From NCBI GenBank assembly GCA_052400665.1, contig JBQTGK010000002.1: DNA of 64,000 bases; one strand, given 5' to 3'. Position 1 is the stretch's first letter; each line of letters starts with the position of its first letter. The DNA comes from JBQTGK01 sp052400665 (GTDB lineage: Bacteria; Bacteroidota; Bacteroidia; Bacteroidales; Marinifilaceae). Under the pieces are notes generated by a model. It did no database searches. It saw only the letters and a list, made by a program, of their open reading frames with translations, and was not told the DNA's origin. Of the stretch, positions 49,414 through 58,335 are shown in pieces. The translations under genes were made by a program, and so were the position numbers.

Positions 49414-50991
49414 ATGAAACTAAACTACTCTAAAATTTTCACCTTTTTTATTGGTAGCTTCTTGTTTTGCATGAGTTCATGCACTAGTAAAGCTAAGATT
49501 GAAAACAAGCCAAATATTGTAATCATTTATACCGATGATCAGGGGTACGGAGACGTAAGTGCATTAAATCCAGAGGCGAAATTTAAAACGCCTAATATGG
49601 ATAAAATTGCGAATCAGGGAATCGTTTTTACCGATGGACACAGTAGCGATGCTGTATGTTCACCATCAAGATACACCTTACTAACCGGACGATATAGTTG
49701 GAGAACTTCTTTGAAAAAGAGCGTTTTGAGAGCAGATGGTCCTTGTTTAATAGAAAAGGATAGAATGACTATTGCATCTATGTTGAAAGAAAATGCTTAC
49801 AATACGGCAATGGTGGGTAAATGGCATCTTCAAATGGACTTTGCCGGCGAAATAGGGAAAAATCGTGATTGGTCAAAACCTTTTAAAGAAGGTCCTATTG
49901 AGCATGGATTCGATTACTTTTTTGGGATTGCAGCTTCGATGAATTTTGGAGTATTATCACTTTTAGAAAATGATAAGGTATTGAATCCTCCAACTTTGTA
50001 CACGCATAAAAAAAGAGATGTAACCCCTCATACATTCCGGTTTACTCCACCATATGATGAGGAATACAAGAAGGGAAATATTGAGGTTGCACCTTCTTTT
50101 AATGATGAATTGGTACTAGAAAAACTGGCAGGGAAAGCGGTTGAGTACATCAATAAATCAGCTGAAGATGCAAAAAAAGGGAAACCTTTCTTTTTATATT
50201 TTGCCTTAACAAGTCCTCATTTGCCTCATTGCACACATCCCGATTTTCAAGGGAAAAGTAATTGTGGTAATTATGGCGATTTTATGATGGAAACAGATTA
50301 TAGGGTTGGACAAGTATTAGCTGCTTTGAAAGAAAATGGTTTAGAGGATAATACCTTGGTTATTTTTTCGTCTGACAATGGTGCAGAAAGCAATTATGCT
50401 TATCAACGAGATACATACCAGCATTATTCTTGCATGAATTTTAAAGGAGGGAAACGAGATATTTATGAAGGCGGACACCGTGTACCTTTCCTTATGCGTT
50501 GGCCTGGTGTTATTAAAGCAGGTAGTAAGGTGAATGTTCCTGTTTGTCAATCGGATTATTTGGCAACCATAGCTGATATTGTTGGGGCTTCAATTCCTGA
50601 TAATGCTGCAGAAGATAGCTATAGTTTATTGCCACTTATGACTGATGAAGGCACTGAATCATATCAATCAGACAGAGCGGTAATTCACCATTCTTTCACA
50701 GGGCATTTTGCTATTCGTCAAGGCAAATGGAAATTAAATATGTTGAGAGGTTCAGGAGGTTCGTTAAAACCTAAAGTTTTTGAACCAGCAGAAGGTGAAG
50801 CGACTTACGAATTATACGATATAGAAAATGATCCTTCAGAGATGACTAATTTGTATTTTGAATATCCTAAAGTCGTTGAGAAGTTGAAAAAGGAAATTAC
50901 TGCCATCATTAAAAATGGACGTTCAACAGCTGGGGCTCCTCAGGATTTTGTAAAGGAAAATTGGTCTCAAGTTACTTGGATGAATTTTTAA
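49414..50991 (+). CDS. S1-family sulfatase, lipoprotein
   Basis: A 525-residue lipoprotein (MSSCTS, Cys23). Motifs: PNIVIIYTDDQGYGD, SDAVCSPSRYTLLTGRYSWR with formylglycine precursor Cys82, MVGKWHLQMDF, HGFDYFFGIAASMN, FFLYFALTSPHLPH, IFSSDNGAESNY and KGGKRDIYEGGHRVPF. This general layout is shared by arylsulfatase-A-like enzymes of many S1 subfamilies; I do not assign the subfamily. The beta-helix gene follows 18 bases later. Confidence 0.94.
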   Translation: MKLNYSKIFTFFIGSFLFCMSSCTSKAKIENKPNIVIIYTDDQGYGDVSALNPEAKFKTPNMDKIANQGIVFTDGHSSDAVCSPSRYTLLTGRYSWRTSLKKSVLRADGPCLIEKDRMTIASMLKENAYNTAMVGKWHLQMDFAGEIGKNRDWSKPFKEGPIEHGFDYFFGIAASMNFGVLSLLENDKVLNPPTLYTHKKRDVTPHTFRFTPPYDEEYKKGNIEVAPSFNDELVLEKLAGKAVEYINKSAEDAKKGKPFFLYFALTSPHLPHCTHPDFQGKSNCGNYGDFMMETDYRVGQVLAALKENGLEDNTLVIFSSDNGAESNYAYQRDTYQHYSCMNFKGGKRDIYEGGHRVPFLMRWPGVIKAGSKVNVPVCQSDYLATIADIVGASIPDNAAEDSYSLLPLMTDEGTESYQSDRAVIHHSFTGHFAIRQGKWKLNMLRGSGGSLKPKVFEPAEGEATYELYDIENDPSEMTNLYFEYPKVVEKLKKEITAIIKNGRSTAGAPQDFVKENWSQVTWMNF

Positions 50992-51009
50992 ATTTAAGAA
51001 GGTCTAATC

Positions 51010-52152
51010 ATGAGATTTTTTAAATATACACTTATTGTAGGCGCTCTTTTCGTGATGTTGTTTACGTCGTGTACTAAAAGAAATAATGTTCTTACTAATG
51101 TCATAATTGAATCTGAAGTAGATTCAATTATGACAGCCAAATGGGGCAGCGATTTTATACACGCAGAATATCCGAAGCAGTGGACTGATAATGTGATCGT
51201 AGTTAAGCCTAAAGAATCAATTCAAGCAGCTATTGATAAGGCAAATGAAGCAGGTGGTGGGATTGTCTTTTTAAAAGAAGGCGTTCACATTCTAGATCGT
51301 ACTATTACCTTAAAAAGCAATGTTACAATTATTGGGGAAGGTAGCGATAAGACGATTCTAATGCAAGGAGCCAAGCTTGATATGGCCGCATTTAATGTGG
51401 AGGCAAAACCAACAATTACCGATGTTTTAATTAAAGATCTGACTATAAAAGGAACGAGAAGTGGTAAGGTCAATGGGATACTTATTCGTGGAAGAAATGA
51501 GGACAGGCATAAACGAATTATGTTTCAAAATATTGATGTCACTGATTGGTCTGCACAAGGTGTTCATATCAAACGAACCAACCATATCATCATGGATAAT
51601 TGCAATTTTCAGTATAATGGTTCCGGTGGAGGTTTGTACCATAATTGTTACTTCTTGTACAACAAATCTATATTGCAAAGTGATTTAGATATGTCTTTTC
51701 CTATAAAGGGTAAGGGATGTAAATATACGTCTTGTGAGTTTGTATTGGCACAGCGATGTACCATAAAAGATACGCATGGAAATGGAATTCAGGCGGATCA
51801 TGAACAGGCTGGATATTTGTTTTTTCATAAATACCACATTTCGGGGTGCGAACGTGTTGCAATGTGGTTTCCTTGTGAAGATTATTACGACAAGTTTACC
51901 TATAAAGAAGACTCTAAATATGCACCTCAGAATATCATATTAAATCGATGTGAGATTGTTGATAATACTTGGGGTGCCATGTGGCGTGCCGTGAATGATT
52001 CCTATGTGATAAACAGTCATTTCTCCAATAAGAAAATTGATATGGGCTTGTTGAAATGTCATGTGCAAATGGAAAATAGCACCTTCGATAAAGGAAATGA
52101 AATTTATACCGATGTAAAACAGTGGCCAGAAGATGTGAAAATCTTGTGGTAA
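51010..52152 (+). CDS. Right-handed beta-helix lipoprotein (pectate-lyase-superfamily-like)
   Basis: A 380-residue lipoprotein (LFTSCTK, Cys21). The helix begins at SIQAAIDKANEAGGGIVFLK, typical of pectate-lyase-superfamily folds, and continues with short rungs (ITLKSNVTIIGEGSDKT, DVLIKDLTIKGTRSG, IMFQNIDVTDWSAQGVHI, IIMDNCNFQYNGSGG). It could be a lyase, a glycosidase or a C5-epimerase-like protein; the active residues cannot be assigned. It sits between a sulfatase and an esterase with gaps of 18 and 13 bases, so it is co-transcribed and probably acts on the same glycan. Confidence 0.75.
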   Translation: MRFFKYTLIVGALFVMLFTSCTKRNNVLTNVIIESEVDSIMTAKWGSDFIHAEYPKQWTDNVIVVKPKESIQAAIDKANEAGGGIVFLKEGVHILDRTITLKSNVTIIGEGSDKTILMQGAKLDMAAFNVEAKPTITDVLIKDLTIKGTRSGKVNGILIRGRNEDRHKRIMFQNIDVTDWSAQGVHIKRTNHIIMDNCNFQYNGSGGGLYHNCYFLYNKSILQSDLDMSFPIKGKGCKYTSCEFVLAQRCTIKDTHGNGIQADHEQAGYLFFHKYHISGCERVAMWFPCEDYYDKFTYKEDSKYAPQNIILNRCEIVDNTWGAMWRAVNDSYVINSHFSNKKIDMGLLKCHVQMENSTFDKGNEIYTDVKQWPEDVKILW

Positions 52153-52165
52153 ATAAACATGCAAT

Positions 52166-53044
52166 ATGAAACATTTTGTACTATTATTCATCTTAGGTTT
52201 ACTTGTGTCTGGCAGCTTGCAAGCACAGGAAAAAGAGGTCATAAACCTGGATCATGAGCAAGAACAGCCTTTCGAATTAACCTATAAAGTTGTCGATAGT
52301 GTTGTTCTGAATATGACTCTCAGGTATCCTGCTGATTTTAAAAAATCGAAAAAATATCCCACTATGATTTTCTTTTTTGGTGGCGGATGGAATGGCGGAA
52401 AAATATCTCAATTTCAACCTCAGGCTGAGTATTTTGCTTCGCGAGGAATGATTACTGTTTTAGCAGATTATCGTGTAAAATCAAGACATAAAACTACGCC
52501 TTACGAGGCTGTTGCCGATGCCAAGTCTGCGATTCGTTTTTTACGACAACATGCCAAAGAGCTGAATGTTAATCCTAAAAAGATAGCCGCTTCAGGCGGA
52601 TCGGCAGGTGGACATTTAGCTGCAGTTTGCGGAAATTGTCCAGGTTTAGATGAAGTTGGAGAGGATTTAAGTATTAGTTCAAAGGCCAATGCTTTGGTTT
52701 TATTTAATCCGGTATTCGATAATGGCCCTGATGGTTTTTGTCATGAACGAATGGGCAAACGTTGGCAGGAGATTTCTCCAGCACATAATATCCGTAAAAA
52801 TGCACCTCCAACTATTGTCTTTTTAGGATCTAAAGATCATTTGATTCCTTCTTCGATAGCTAAAAATTATCAAGCGAAAATGGAAGCGGTAGGAAGTCGA
52901 TGTGACTTGCATTTGTACGAAGGACAAGATCATGGCTTTTTCAATCAGAAGAAAAAAAGCCACGAGTACTATAACAAAACAGTGCATGAAGCTGATCTAT
53001 TTTTACGCTCACTAAAGTATATAAAAGGAAACCCAAAAATATAG
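52166..53044 (+). CDS. Alpha/beta-hydrolase carbohydrate esterase
   Basis: A 292-residue secreted esterase (signal to about 20, SLQAQ). Motifs: FFFGGGWNGGK (oxyanion HGGG-type loop, here with Phe instead of His), ASGGSAGGHLAA (Ser146), FLGSKDHLIP (Asp224) and YEGQDHGFFN (His256), a complete triad. It belongs to the BD-FAE/esterase-lipase group often found in xylan and algal PULs, where members remove acetyl or feruloyl groups. Its stop is one base before the next sulfatase's start, so the two are translationally coupled. Confidence 0.88.
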   Translation: MKHFVLLFILGLLVSGSLQAQEKEVINLDHEQEQPFELTYKVVDSVVLNMTLRYPADFKKSKKYPTMIFFFGGGWNGGKISQFQPQAEYFASRGMITVLADYRVKSRHKTTPYEAVADAKSAIRFLRQHAKELNVNPKKIAASGGSAGGHLAAVCGNCPGLDEVGEDLSISSKANALVLFNPVFDNGPDGFCHERMGKRWQEISPAHNIRKNAPPTIVFLGSKDHLIPSSIAKNYQAKMEAVGSRCDLHLYEGQDHGFFNQKKKSHEYYNKTVHEADLFLRSLKYIKGNPKI

Positions 53045-53045
53045 A

Positions 53046-54851
53046 ATGATGAAAACGTATCAATCAACTTTTTTAGTTGCGATTGGCTTATTAATGGGAT
53101 TTGTAAACCCCATTTTAGTTAAAGCACAAGGCAAGACAAAACAAAAGCCGAATATTATTTTAGTCATGACCGATGATCAGGGAATGGGAGATTTGGCTTG
53201 CACAGGAAATCCCTACATAAAAACGCCAAATATTGATGAATTTTATTCCGATGCGGTAAGATTGACCAATTACCATGTTTCCACAACATGCGCACCAACC
53301 CGTTCTTCTCTTATGACGGGTCGTCACTGTAATCGTGTTAATGTGTTTCATACTATTGCAGGTCGTTCCATTCTTTTCGAAGATGAGGTGATTTTGCCTC
53401 AGGTATTGGCTCAAAATGGTTACACCAACGCTATGTTTGGTAAATGGCATTTAGGTGATAATTATCCTTATCGACCAGAAGATAGAGGTTTTCAGGAAGT
53501 TGTTCGCTTAGGGGGCGGTGGTGTTGGCCAAGCACCCGATTATTGGATGAACGATTATTTTGATGATACTTATATTCACAATGGTGTAGAGCAAAAGTAT
53601 GAAGGTTATTGTACTGATGTTTTCTTTTCGGAAGCTATGGATTTTATCGAAACCAATAAGGACAAGCCTTTCTTTTGTTACTTGGCTACCAACGCACCAC
53701 ATTCTCCTTACAATTTACCAGAGGAATATTACAATCAGTATCAAGGTAAAAAATTCGAGAAGTTAAATCCTCGACTTCGACGTTTTTATGGTATGATTAC
53801 CAATATTGATGATAATTTTAAAAAATTGGAAGAAAAGTTGGATGAGCTTCATTTAACCGACAATACCATTCTTATTTTTACCACAGATAATGGAACTTCA
53901 GCAGGTCGTTCAACCTATAATGCCGGTCTAAAAGGAGGAAAGGGAAGTCAGTACGATGGCGGACATCGTGTGCCATTCTTTATTCGTTGGCCCAATGGAG
54001 AGTTGACTGGTGGAAAAGATATTGAGAGACTTGCTGCTCATTACGATTTATTGCCAACTTTTGTCGATTTATTAGGTCTTGATTTTAATCCGGTAAAACC
54101 ATTGGATGGAAAGAGTTTAAAGCCTTTGCTTGAGGATGAAAATGCTGAATGGGCAAATCGTATTTTGTACATGGATACTCAGCGTGAGCAAAATCTGATC
54201 AAGTATAAAAAATATACCGTAATGGACGATAATTGGCGTTTGGTAGATGGAAATGAACTATACGAAATGGACAATGATCGTGGAGAGGATAAGAATGTAA
54301 TAGATGCACACCCCGAAGTTGCTGCCCGTTTGGCTGAAGGCTATGAGCGCTGGTGGCAATCGTTTATGGACGATGGTGTAGATGAGAAATATGCTTACAT
54401 CAAAGTAGGATCGCCATATGAAAATCCGACTAAAATTTGTTCTCATGATCTATTGATCGGAAGATACAAAGGTGTTTGGCATCAAAATGGTGCTATTGAA
54501 GGAGAACAAGCAGAAGGTTCATGGAAAATAGAATTTGTTTCTGGTGGTGACTATAGTATTACGCTTCGCAGATTCCCTCGCGAAAGTGGCTTAGCCATTA
54601 ATGAAACTTTCCCTGCTCAGGAAAAAAGAATTGAATTGGATAAAACAGCTCCAGCAGGAGTGAAAAACGATTTTACTGAGGCTCGATTGTATGTAGCAGG
54701 TATAACGAAGTCCCTTGAAATTAAAGAAGGACAGGCCGAAGTTACTTTTAATGTTAAAGTACCCGTAGGAAAGTACGATATGGAAGCTCGATTAATTGAT
54801 CAAGATAATCGCGTACATCCTGCATACTATGTCTACATTGAAAAATTATAG
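53046..54851 (+). CDS. S1-family sulfatase with C-terminal extension
   Basis: 601 residues with signal peptide (LVKAQ, about 28). Motifs: PNIILVMTDDQGMGDLACTG, VSTTCAPTRSSLMTGRH with formylglycine precursor Cys82, MFGKWHLGDNYPYRPEDRGF, FATNAPHSPY-type LATNAPHSPY and IFTTDNGTSAG. After about residue 460 an extra beta-rich domain follows (GRYKGVWHQNGAIEGEQAEG, SWKIEFVSGGDYSITLRRFP). Start choice: ATG at 53046, directly behind the previous stop. The decayed sulfatase at 46068 looks like its relative. Subfamily and sulfate position are unknown. Confidence 0.94.
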   Translation: MMKTYQSTFLVAIGLLMGFVNPILVKAQGKTKQKPNIILVMTDDQGMGDLACTGNPYIKTPNIDEFYSDAVRLTNYHVSTTCAPTRSSLMTGRHCNRVNVFHTIAGRSILFEDEVILPQVLAQNGYTNAMFGKWHLGDNYPYRPEDRGFQEVVRLGGGGVGQAPDYWMNDYFDDTYIHNGVEQKYEGYCTDVFFSEAMDFIETNKDKPFFCYLATNAPHSPYNLPEEYYNQYQGKKFEKLNPRLRRFYGMITNIDDNFKKLEEKLDELHLTDNTILIFTTDNGTSAGRSTYNAGLKGGKGSQYDGGHRVPFFIRWPNGELTGGKDIERLAAHYDLLPTFVDLLGLDFNPVKPLDGKSLKPLLEDENAEWANRILYMDTQREQNLIKYKKYTVMDDNWRLVDGNELYEMDNDRGEDKNVIDAHPEVAARLAEGYERWWQSFMDDGVDEKYAYIKVGSPYENPTKICSHDLLIGRYKGVWHQNGAIEGEQAEGSWKIEFVSGGDYSITLRRFPRESGLAINETFPAQEKRIELDKTAPAGVKNDFTEARLYVAGITKSLEIKEGQAEVTFNVKVPVGKYDMEARLIDQDNRVHPAYYVYIEKL

Positions 54852-54901
54852 TAAGACCCATTTTTTAGGTTAAAGCTTTTAAACAATTAAATTTTTAGGT
54901 T

Positions 54902-55825
54902 ATGCGTAGTGTATTATTCGTAGTTATTTTTCTTTTCAGTTCATCTTTTATGTATGGGCAAAATGCTAGAGAGCTTGAAATATTAAAGGATTTCAACAAC
55001 AAAGAAACTGTAGTTTATAAAACGGTGGATGGGCTTGAATTAAACATGGATATTTTTTATCCTGATTCGTCTAAAATGAAGCAGAAAAATCCTTGGATGA
55101 TACACGTGCATGGTGGTGGCTGGGCTGGAGGTAGTAAATACAAAATCTTAAAACCTCCTTTCCTGTCTACTTTGCATACGCTTGTTGATAGTGGTGTTGT
55201 GTGTGTAAGCATAGAGTACCGAAAAGCCCGTGGCAGTTCTAATGCCTACGATTCTGCTGTGGATGCTAAAGATGCTACTCGTTTTCTTTTGAAAAATGCA
55301 GCAGAATTTAAATTGGATCAAGAGAAATATGGTGTTTGGGGAGGTTCTGCTGGAGGACATCTAAGCTTGGTGACTGCTTTAGGAGCAGATTCCGATTTTC
55401 AAGGAGATGCACAATTGGCAGATATTTCTACCCGATATAAATGTGTTGTTTCTTATTTTCCTTTTACTTCATGCATAAATCCTGATTTAAGACCGGGTTC
55501 TATTTTTGAAGATGAGACTCTTTTTGTTCGCCTTTTAGGTGCACCATTAAATGAGAAGCCTAAATTGGCTCGCTTACTTAGTCCTACAGAACTTTTAAAA
55601 GAAACGAGTTCTCCAATACTATTAATTCATGGAGATAAGGATACAACACTACCCATTAAGAATTCTCTTTACATGATGGAGGTGGCGAAGAAGAAAAATG
55701 CGGATGTTCAATTGTTTACGATTAAAAATGCTGGGCATAGCTTTAAGGGAGCAAATATTTCACCTTCCATGAAGGAGCTTAATAATTATTCTGCCAAGTT
55801 CATTCTTTCCCATTTGAAAGACTAA
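54902..55825 (+). CDS. Alpha/beta-hydrolase carbohydrate esterase
   Basis: A 307-residue secreted esterase (signal to about 20, FMYGQ). Motifs: MIHVHGGGWAGGSK (oxyanion loop), GVWGGSAGGHLSL (Ser149), LLIHGDKDTTLP (Asp247) and KNAGHSFKG (His279). It resembles the BD-FAE/acetyl-xylan-esterase type. It is distinct from the esterase at 52166 (which has FFGGGW, a different lid region and different spacing), so it is not a recent duplicate. It follows the third sulfatase by 50 bases. The natural acyl group cannot be told from sequence. Confidence 0.88.
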   Translation: MRSVLFVVIFLFSSSFMYGQNARELEILKDFNNKETVVYKTVDGLELNMDIFYPDSSKMKQKNPWMIHVHGGGWAGGSKYKILKPPFLSTLHTLVDSGVVCVSIEYRKARGSSNAYDSAVDAKDATRFLLKNAAEFKLDQEKYGVWGGSAGGHLSLVTALGADSDFQGDAQLADISTRYKCVVSYFPFTSCINPDLRPGSIFEDETLFVRLLGAPLNEKPKLARLLSPTELLKETSSPILLIHGDKDTTLPIKNSLYMMEVAKKKNADVQLFTIKNAGHSFKGANISPSMKELNNYSAKFILSHLKD

Positions 55826-55904
55826 GTACATCAAAATAGATAGCTGTTAAAAATACTATTGATTTTGAAATTTTTAAAAGATTGCTTACCTAAGAGATGA
55901 AACA

Positions 55905-56732
55905 ATGAAAAATAGAAACAGACTTAGATTATCAAGTATCTTATTAGTAATGATCTTCTCAATTGTTGCCAAAGCACAAAACACGGTTCAGACCAATGAT
56001 GGTTTTGTGAAACTATTTAATGGTGAAAATTGGGATGGCTGGCATCTTAAATTGAGAAATGGAGATGAGGAAATGGCTAAAAAAGTATATGCCATTGAAG
56101 ATGGAATGGTGCATGTTTTTAAAAATTTTCAAGATAGTATCGATATGAATACTGGTGAAAATGGAACACACGGACTTTTTTATACCAATAAAAAATACAG
56201 TAAGTATATTCTTCGATTTCAGTACAAATGGGGGACTAAAATTGCTAATAATTTCGACAGATGGCAATACGATGCAGGTGTTTATTATCATGTAATAGAT
56301 GAAAAAATATGGCCTACCGGAATTGAATATCAAATTCGATACGATCACATCAAAAAAAGCAATCATACTGGAGATTTGATACGACCCAAAGGTACCGATT
56401 ATACATGGTATTGCGATGAAGAAAGCAAGACTTACTTGCATCCGAATGATGGTGGAAAACCTGAAGTAAAGAGAGATTGGATGCATTTGGCTGCTCCAAC
56501 GAAAAATTTTCAGGCTGTAAACGGCAAGTGGAATCAATGTGAAATTATTGTTATGGGCGCTCAATATGCCATTTACAAACTAAATGGAGATGTGGTAAAC
56601 GTAGCTTATAATTTAAGCCCTGGAGAAGGAATCTTAGGCTTTCAATCAGAGACTGCCGAAATTTATTATCAGAATATAGAAATAAAAGAATTCGATGAGA
56701 TTGTTCCTATTGAGAAATTTCTAAAGAAATAG
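55905..56732 (+). CDS. DUF1080 / 3-keto-disaccharide hydrolase-fold protein
   Basis: A 275-residue secreted protein (signal to about 25, VAKAQ). DUF1080 pattern: GFVKLFNGENWDGWHLK, AIEDGMVHVF, TNKKYSKYILRFQYKWG, YDAGVYYHV, GIEYQIRYDH, WNQCEIIVMGAQYAIYKLNG and GEGILGFQSETAEIYYQNIEIK. The family has a concanavalin-like beta-sandwich; a few members are reported to act on 3-keto sugars. No oxidoreductase that would make 3-keto sugars is seen in the window, so its role here is unclear; lyase, hydrolase or binding protein are all possible. Confidence 0.82.
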   Translation: MKNRNRLRLSSILLVMIFSIVAKAQNTVQTNDGFVKLFNGENWDGWHLKLRNGDEEMAKKVYAIEDGMVHVFKNFQDSIDMNTGENGTHGLFYTNKKYSKYILRFQYKWGTKIANNFDRWQYDAGVYYHVIDEKIWPTGIEYQIRYDHIKKSNHTGDLIRPKGTDYTWYCDEESKTYLHPNDGGKPEVKRDWMHLAAPTKNFQAVNGKWNQCEIIVMGAQYAIYKLNGDVVNVAYNLSPGEGILGFQSETAEIYYQNIEIKEFDEIVPIEKFLKK

Positions 56733-56889
56733 GATTTGTGATTAATTCTCAAAAATAGAATTAAAAGGGATTGATAAAAAGACAAAAGCCGGAGAGAAGA
56801 TTGTTTTGATTCGGGAATAAATAAGGAGAATCTATCTTTAGAGTTTGAAGGCAGATTTTTAGGTGATAATTGAAAAATAAAAAGTTAGA

Positions 56890-58122
56890 TTGATGAAAAA
56901 GAAATTTTATAAATCTGTGTTAGGACTAAGCTTATTTTTGTTCTTTGCTGCAACAACTGAATTGACGGCACAGGGATCACATGAAACAGAAAGTGCGAAG
57001 AGTTTTGTGCTAAATGATGGTAGTTCGTTTAAAGCTAAGGCTTGTTTTCCTGAATTTTCTTGGGAGACAACGCCTATGTATTATCACTTTGGTGATATTG
57101 ACAGAGTATTAACACCTAGTGAGGTTAATAATATAGCGGGTAAAACAGGTTTTATATGTATAGAAAAATCACATGCTTATCGCCAACTTGGTGATCAGGT
57201 ATTAGGAACAAAACATGAAGTGAAAGCGTTTCATAAAGTGAAACCAGAATCAAAAGTATTATTCTATTACAATTCATATGTGGCATGGCCTTTCCCTAGA
57301 TTCAACAAAGAGCTTACCCCAGAGGGTATTGCTAAAAATAAAGAATTAGCTAAGTTCTTAGCTATTAATCCAAAGACAGGTAAATTGAAGGAAAAAAGGA
57401 GAGGACCTGCTTTTTCATATTATTTTGAAGCTTTGAACCCTGATTTTCGTAAATGGTGGGTGAAATCGGCTGCTAAAGGGGTGAAAATTTCAAAGGCTGA
57501 TGGGATTTTTATTGATCGTATGAATGTGAATCCTGGTTCAGATTATCCAGAAGATAAATTGACTGAAATAGCTATCGCTAAAGGTGAGATGATGGCTAAT
57601 TTGAAAAAAGCAATTGGCCCAAAGAAAATATTGATAGGTAACAACGGCGCTAATACCAAAGAAGTTTTTCCTTCTTGCGATGGTTTCATGTTCGAGCATT
57701 ACAATGCTTCTGTTATGACTAAAGAAAGTCTTCTAAAAGATTGGAAAGATATGCTTAGAATTGCTAAAGCTGGAAAAATGTCGATTTACCGTTTCGGAGC
57801 AAAAGGTAAAGGTAAAAGAGATATAACGATGGGTGCAACAGACAAAGGTGGTATGGAACAAAAGTCTAAGGATCAATTAGAATATTACCTTGCTTGTTAC
57901 CTTATTGGTGCACAACCGTATTCTTATCTTCAATGGAATTGGGGTTGGAATTTAGCTGATGGTAACTTAGTAGATTATCCCGAGTTAAGAAAACCACTTG
58001 GAGCTCCAAAAGCAGCCTATAAACGCGTAAATGCAGAAGCTTGGGAGTTTACTCGTGAATTTGAGCATGCGAGTGTTTGGTTAAATACAGAAACTAAAGA
58101 AGCTAAAATAACTTGGCGATAA
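56890..58122 (+). CDS. Putative TIM-barrel glycosyl hydrolase (GHL15-like), function unknown
   Basis: A 410-residue secreted protein (signal to about 28, LTAQ). Barrel-type motifs: TPMYYHFGDIDRVLTP, KTGFICIEKSHAYRQLG, KVLFYYNSYVAWP, NPDFRKWWVKSAAKGVK, ADGIFIDRMNVNPG, KILIGNNGAN, CDGFMFEHYNAS and YSYLQWNWGW. These resemble the hypothetical glycosyl hydrolase 15 group and GH114-like barrels. Asp in FIDRMN and Glu in MFEHYN are candidate catalytic residues. No activity is known to me. It is the last gene before a strong terminator, so it closes the sulfatase/esterase transcript. Confidence 0.6.
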   Translation: MMKKKFYKSVLGLSLFLFFAATTELTAQGSHETESAKSFVLNDGSSFKAKACFPEFSWETTPMYYHFGDIDRVLTPSEVNNIAGKTGFICIEKSHAYRQLGDQVLGTKHEVKAFHKVKPESKVLFYYNSYVAWPFPRFNKELTPEGIAKNKELAKFLAINPKTGKLKEKRRGPAFSYYFEALNPDFRKWWVKSAAKGVKISKADGIFIDRMNVNPGSDYPEDKLTEIAIAKGEMMANLKKAIGPKKILIGNNGANTKEVFPSCDGFMFEHYNASVMTKESLLKDWKDMLRIAKAGKMSIYRFGAKGKGKRDITMGATDKGGMEQKSKDQLEYYLACYLIGAQPYSYLQWNWGWNLADGNLVDYPELRKPLGAPKAAYKRVNAEAWEFTREFEHASVWLNTETKEAKITWR

Positions 58123-58183
58123 ACGGGACTGTTTGCCCAAAAGCAAAGGGATTTTAGGCTTGAAAGGAATTGATAAAAGAAGG

Positions 58184-58223
58184 AAGCGAGATTGTTGCAT
58201 TGTGCTAACAGTCTCGCTTTTTT
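58184..58223 (+). terminator. Intrinsic terminator after GHL15-like gene
   Basis: GCGAGATTGTT and AACAGTCTCGC form an 11-bp stem with one T-G pair around a 10-base loop, flanked by AA and a T6 run. It is a clear terminator, so the following lyase gene must have its own promoter in the short gap 58224-58335. Confidence 0.85.
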
Positions 58224-58335
58224 ATTGCATTTATTGTAAATGCAACATTTCACCTATTTATTGGAATGAATTCTAGGTCTTCGAACTGGTGTTTATGACT
58301 AATTTGCAATTGTTAATCTGAAAAATTGTAAAGTT

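Noticed and set aside
56013..56564. 183-codon open frame on the minus strand
   Set aside because: It overlaps the DUF1080 gene completely; the plus-strand product has family motifs and a signal peptide, while the minus product does not.
56765..58180. Similar short stretches after the DUF1080 and GHL15-like genes (both containing GGATTGATAAAA-like or GGAATTGATAAAA-like sequence)
   Set aside because: The likeness is short and AT-rich, and one copy overlaps terminator sequence; I could not show a shared gene remnant.
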